This document shows, piece after piece, positions 60,769-64,000 of a stretch of DNA of 64,000 bases. The stretch is from positions 1,138,869 to 1,202,868 of the forward strand of contig JH154184.1 in NCBI GenBank assembly GCA_000226015.1, given 5' to 3'. The translations under genes and the position numbers were made by a program. The notes under the pieces are model-generated. The model had not been told where the DNA came from. It worked only from the letters and a program-made list of their open reading frames with translations, and did no database searches. The stretch comes from Mnemiopsis leidyi (lineage: Eukaryota > Ctenophora > Tentaculata > Lobata > Bolinopsidae). Numbering within the stretch: the first letter of the stretch is position 1; every line of letters starts with the position of its first letter.

Positions 60769-61968
60769 CTACTTGCCGAGGACATCAGGACAACTTTCAG
60801 AATATGCAAGTGTGTAACTGTCATCATGTGTAAGACCTTCATCTCTAAGAACAGCAGAACAAACGAAACAACTGTCTTTAGTGAGTTTGTTCCTAGGAAC
60901 AATGTTTAAAGAGTAAGTGTGAGTGCTGGAATCTGACCAATTATCCTTGTGCTTCATGGAATTTAACATGATCATGATACCGTCTCTAAACTCAAATAAG
61001 TTCACAACAACTTGAGACTTGAAATCGATACGTCCCGGTCTCTGTTCTTGAACTTTGCAGTTGACTTTTCCTTTAGTACTATAGTCACTACCTTCAATTT
61101 TCTTCAACTTGGTTATTATTTTTGTTATCTTGATGAAGTCAAGCACCGTTTTGTTTCGTCCTTCGAAGGTTGCTATGTCCTCTATCCAATCGAGGAAATG
61201 GTAGGTATCGGTAAACATGTTGTAACTTATTCCCAGCTTATAGTCCTGCCCCCAGCTAACAAGTCCAATTTGCGTAAAATTTTCTCCACTTTTCACAAAG
61301 AGTGGTCCTCCTGAATCTCCTTCATAAGCGGAGGACTCACGTGCCGGGTCAATGATACAAACTTGATTTTCAAAGATTTCAGAAATGTCCGATCCATTAT
61401 TACTTTTCTCCCAGTAATTCTGGCAAGCCCTTTGATCGGCTACTTCGTATTCTAACTTTTGAAGGACATCCGGAACATTACCATATTGGTCGTCTCCCCA
61501 TCCACTTACAGTCACAACTGTTCCTTCTTCGTAGAAAAGATTGTTACGAGCAAGAGGAATGGTTTCAATGATACCATCTCTCAATTCAACATCTTCTTCC
61601 AGTACCAGCAAAGCAATGTCGTTCGTCATCTTCGGGGTATAATCCTCATAGCGTTTATAACGTTCGTGCGTTATTATTCTCTTAATCCTAATTTCCTGCT
61701 CAAAGTCTTCGAGTTTACTCAACACATGGTCTCCCACCTTGATTGCATACCATCTTGCATCATCCTCGGACAGGCAGTGAGCTGCAGTAAGAACGATGTT
61801 GGGTCTTATAAGAGAGCCTCCACACTCGTGGTCAACTCCATAAAACAGTCCAACCATAAAAGGAAACTCGTGCTCGGCTGCCTCGTTTCCTTTGATGATT
61901 TCCAACTTTCCTGTTACTGCCACACAGTAAACACTAAGGACTATCAACGCTAGACGTTCAGCACTCAT
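60769..61968 (-). CDS. Secreted S1 serine protease with C-terminal extension, copy 2
   Basis: This 399-residue intronless paralog of the gene at 57710 has the same plan: signal peptide 1-20, KLE, then IIKGNEAAEHEFPF. The triad is His64 (TAAHC), Asp117 (TNDIALL) and Ser219 (GDSGGPLF). Position 189 is again Ser (in ESSAYEGDSGG), and both cysteines of the 191-220 pair are absent, so the loss came before the duplication. Near 1-37 and around the active Ser the copies are almost identical; the loop near 95-115 and the C-terminal part differ most. The C-terminal domain keeps the cysteines in KVNC, SCFVC and ESC but ends about 35 residues earlier than in copy 1. Both are presumably extracellular enzymes (digestive or secretory); the substrate is unknown. 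Confidence 0.93.
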   Translation of the reverse strand: MSAERLALIVLSVYCVAVTGKLEIIKGNEAAEHEFPFMVGLFYGVDHECGGSLIRPNIVLTAAHCLSEDDARWYAIKVGDHVLSKLEDFEQEIRIKRIITHERYKRYEDYTPKMTNDIALLVLEEDVELRDGIIETIPLARNNLFYEEGTVVTVSGWGDDQYGNVPDVLQKLEYEVADQRACQNYWEKSNNGSDISEIFENQVCIIDPARESSAYEGDSGGPLFVKSGENFTQIGLVSWGQDYKLGISYNMFTDTYHFLDWIEDIATFEGRNKTVLDFIKITKIITKLKKIEGSDYSTKGKVNCKVQEQRPGRIDFKSQVVVNLFEFRDGIMIMLNSMKHKDNWSDSSTHTYSLNIVPRNKLTKDSCFVCSAVLRDEGLTHDDSYTLAYSESCPDVLGK

Positions 61969-62026
61969 TTTTAACTCTAGATAGGGGTTAGTTTAAAACA
62001 GGTCTTTCTTATTGTCAGAAAATATA
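61969..62026 (-). promoter_or_regulatory. Core promoter and acceptor-like leader of protease copy 2
   Basis: TATATTTTCTGACAATAAG (62008-62026, minus) repeats the copy 1 promoter exactly. AAACTAAC, CCCCTAT and then CTAG follow, placing an acceptor-like AG 8 nt before the ATG. Retention of both parts between paralogs suggests they matter. Confidence 0.5.
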
Positions 62027-62731
62027 CAATATATAGCTTTAATTTTGTTTCAAGTCTACATATTTTTCGGATAAAATGACAAGGGTTTGCTGCAGGGGTG
62101 ATGGTAAAGTAACATTAGACAAAATTTGTTTTCGAGCAATTTCAACCAACTTTTATGAACAATACGGGAGGTAGAGGGCCTTAAATGAGCCTTGTATCTT
62201 AAGATCCTTTTTTTATCGGAAACTTTACAATTTGAGATGAAAATATCATCGATCAAAGACTTATTGAAATGCCCGAAAAAAAGTCTATCTTGTGGCAGCA
62301 GTAGAGATCCCAAAACGTAGATATGCTCAGCAAGCTAAAAATATTAAATTCCCCGTAAATTGTAGATTTATTATATTGTGTTAAACCGTTTTTAATGGAA
62401 ATGAAAAAACATGGACTGTATATTTACCTGTACACACGACACCTAATTTATTCAACTTACAAAAGGTATATAATTAATACCTATATCGAATGACCAATAT
62501 ACTGCATTGATGACCCTTGGTATATCACCCTAACCTAAACAATGAAAATTGAAAAACAGCCGAACTGGATGAACGGATCCGGCTACCACTTGTTCCAGTT
62601 CTTAGTTTGGGTCTCTTTTATCCTTACCATAGAAAGCCCGCACGTGTATAGAGCAGTATATTGCAAACGTGAATATGTTTAAGTCTAGTCCCTTTCTCTA
62701 GAAAATGAACTCTTTCTAAGAAATTTTCTAA

Positions 62732-62772
62732 GCAGGTGCAGCAAACAGTCCAATCATGATCTGAGTATTGCA
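62732..62772 (-). promoter_or_regulatory. Conserved upstream block of protease copy 2
   Basis: Partner of 59751-59791 (39 of 41 bases identical), about 760 bp before the ATG. A CACGTG lies 50 bp further out, near 62819. Confidence 0.5.
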
Positions 62773-63200
62773 TAATAATAATAAGTCGGGAACACCCCAA
62801 ACTCAGTTACCTTGATGGACACGTGAGTCGTGCACCTTGCCTCTTCACACTAGGATAAGATCAATACGTGAACTCTCACACGTTCAACGAGCACAGATAA
62901 AAGCTCATTTTATTTCTAGACCTCCATTCAACTTTTTATATAAAAGAAATGAGGAAAGATGAGCTTAGGAGCGTACTAAAAGGAACTTAAATCAGTAAAA
63001 CTAGAACTTTAAACTCTTCTCATTTTTTGACACCCCCTACACGGTAAATTCCATTTTTTATGGTGATTGTGGTTGAGCCTAGAGAAACACCTGTTTATTC
63101 GCATATACATCACACCTAATTATTGATTGAACTCAGAACTGTGGTGAATTACGCTTACTATGAAAAAATAGTCAAACTTGAAGAACTATTTTAAATTTAA

Positions 63201-63342
63201 GTTTGACGTGGTTATTGTTATTAATCTCTTCTTTACTCGAGTGATAGACATAGGAGTTTAAATGCTATTAAAATCCTATGCTATTAAAATCCTATGTCTA
63301 TCACTCGATTCAAGAAGAGAATAAGGAAAACCACGTTAAACT
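63201..63342. repeat. Long imperfect hairpin
   Basis: The left arm starting AGTTTGACGTGG and the right arm, in reverse complement starting AGTTTAACGTGG, pair over about 65 bp including CGAGTGATAGACATAGGA, with a short AT loop. It is probably a small foldback repeat. Confidence 0.75.
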
Positions 63343-63550
63343 CAGTTTCTTGTGCGACTCATAAACAATTATCCGATCATTCAGTTAAGATATTTTAAAT
63401 TTCCAAAAAAGCTTATGGTTATGGCGTTGGAATTTGACAAACTTTTTACTGACAGTCTTTTCTGGGTATTTTTGACCATAAGTCGTTATAATACATTAGG
63501 CATCTAACAAGGGGTTCACTGGACCAAACACAATTCATCAATCATCATGC
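63268..63550 (+). repeat. Duplicated segment, copy A (left of the gap)
   Basis: It begins TTAAAATCCTATGCTATTAA and runs up to the N gap. It matches 63701-64000 at roughly 90-95% identity with a few small indels. Confidence 0.85.
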
Positions 63551-63560
63551 NNNNNNNNNN
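63551..63560. other. Assembly gap (10 N)
   Basis: Ten N bases join two contigs; their true spacing is unknown. Confidence 0.99.
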
Positions 63561-63694
63561 TTGACCGGGAAACCGTGATTGAGGGTTAAATGAGGAGGGT
63601 CTCCGTTAAAAGATCTAGAATCTTCCAGGAGCTCCTTCAGTATAACTGTAAAAGCCTGGGTACAGGTGTAACAAATACAAATACAAATACAAAA
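63561..63694 (+). mobile_element. SINE-like dispersed repeat with (ACAAAT)n tail, copy 2
   Basis: It matches the 42926-43057 copy, with its 5' end cut by the gap. Its tail runs directly into the duplicated segment at a point inside the hairpin loop sequence, so it looks inserted there. Confidence 0.6.
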
Positions 63695-63700
63695 TTGCTC

Positions 63701-64000
63701 TTAAAATCCTATGCTATTAAAATCCTATGTCTATCACTCGATTCAAGAAGAGAATAACAAAACCACGGTAAACTCAGTTTCTTATGCGACTCATAAACAA
63801 TTATCCGATCATTCAGTCAAGATATTTTAAATTTCCAAAAAGTTTATGGTTATGGAGCTGGAATTTGACATTATTTTTACTTAACCGCTTTTCTGGGATT
63901 TTTGACGATAAGTCGTTATAATTCATTAGGCATCTAACAAGGGGTCACTGACCAAACACAATTCATCATGCATTAGACAGCTAAAGGATCAAAATCTATC
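63701..64000 (+). repeat. Duplicated segment, copy B (right of the gap)
   Basis: Second copy of 63268-63550. Unlike copy A, it is preceded by a SINE-like insertion in place of the left hairpin arm. It may be the other haplotype instead of a true tandem copy. Confidence 0.8.

Noticed and set aside
1-64000. CRISPR arrays, bacterial operons, LTR or viral elements
   Set aside because: No regularly spaced direct repeats with unique spacers, and no polymerase, integrase, capsid or envelope-like frame was recognised.

Overview
This window is from the nuclear genome of an animal. It holds an AP-1 (Jun) bZIP gene, a spliced SLC37-type transporter gene with ordinary GT-AG introns, eukaryotic tRNA genes with T-runs, tRNA-derived SINE-like repeats and low gene density (about nine protein genes in 64 kb). 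An invertebrate seems likely: Jun is divergent outside the bZIP, introns are mostly 100-350 bp, and several start codons sit just after splice-acceptor-like sites, as in lineages with spliced-leader trans-splicing. I cannot name a phylum.

Layout. 0-4.5 kb: an intronless jun gene with a CRE/AP-1/CCAAT/MEF2 promoter, a long AU-rich 3' flank and three RFX X-box motifs. 4.5-17.6 kb: no recognisable gene, several minisatellites. 17.6-18.9 kb: an intronless type II membrane protein with a Thr/Ser-rich ectodomain and a furin-like site. 18.9-33 kb: gene-poor, rich in CACGTG, with a 30-bp minisatellite. 33.1-36.7 kb (minus): a 12-exon SLC37-family sugar-phosphate transporter that reassembles to 481 residues; intron 4 carries a minisatellite made of copies of its own 5' splice site. 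37.8-38.3 kb: a foldback element with terminal inverted repeats. 39.9-40.9 kb (minus): two identical tRNA-Ser(GCT) genes and one tRNA-Arg(CCT). 41.7-47.9 kb (plus): three single-exon genes in a row (a lysine/serine-rich probable nuclear protein, a small secreted CAP-like protein, a 1127-residue charged disordered protein). 48.4-50.1 kb (minus): a five-exon gene for a secreted precursor with four 13-residue tandem repeats, a candidate peptide prohormone. 50.6 kb: a tRNA-derived SINE. 57.7-62.8 kb (minus): a tandem segmental duplication carrying two secreted S1 serine proteases with an unusual C-terminal domain, plus shared upstream sequence. 63.2-64 kb: a long hairpin, a 10-N gap and a second copy of the same sequence with a SINE-like insertion.

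The genes do not form one pathway. Five of them (41720, 43585, 44520 and both proteases) have acceptor-like sites 8-44 bp before the ATG, suggesting either 5'-UTR introns or trans-splicing. Multi-exon genes with small exons could have been missed in the empty stretches, because I worked by eye. I recognised no retroviral, LTR, Polinton or toxin remnant.
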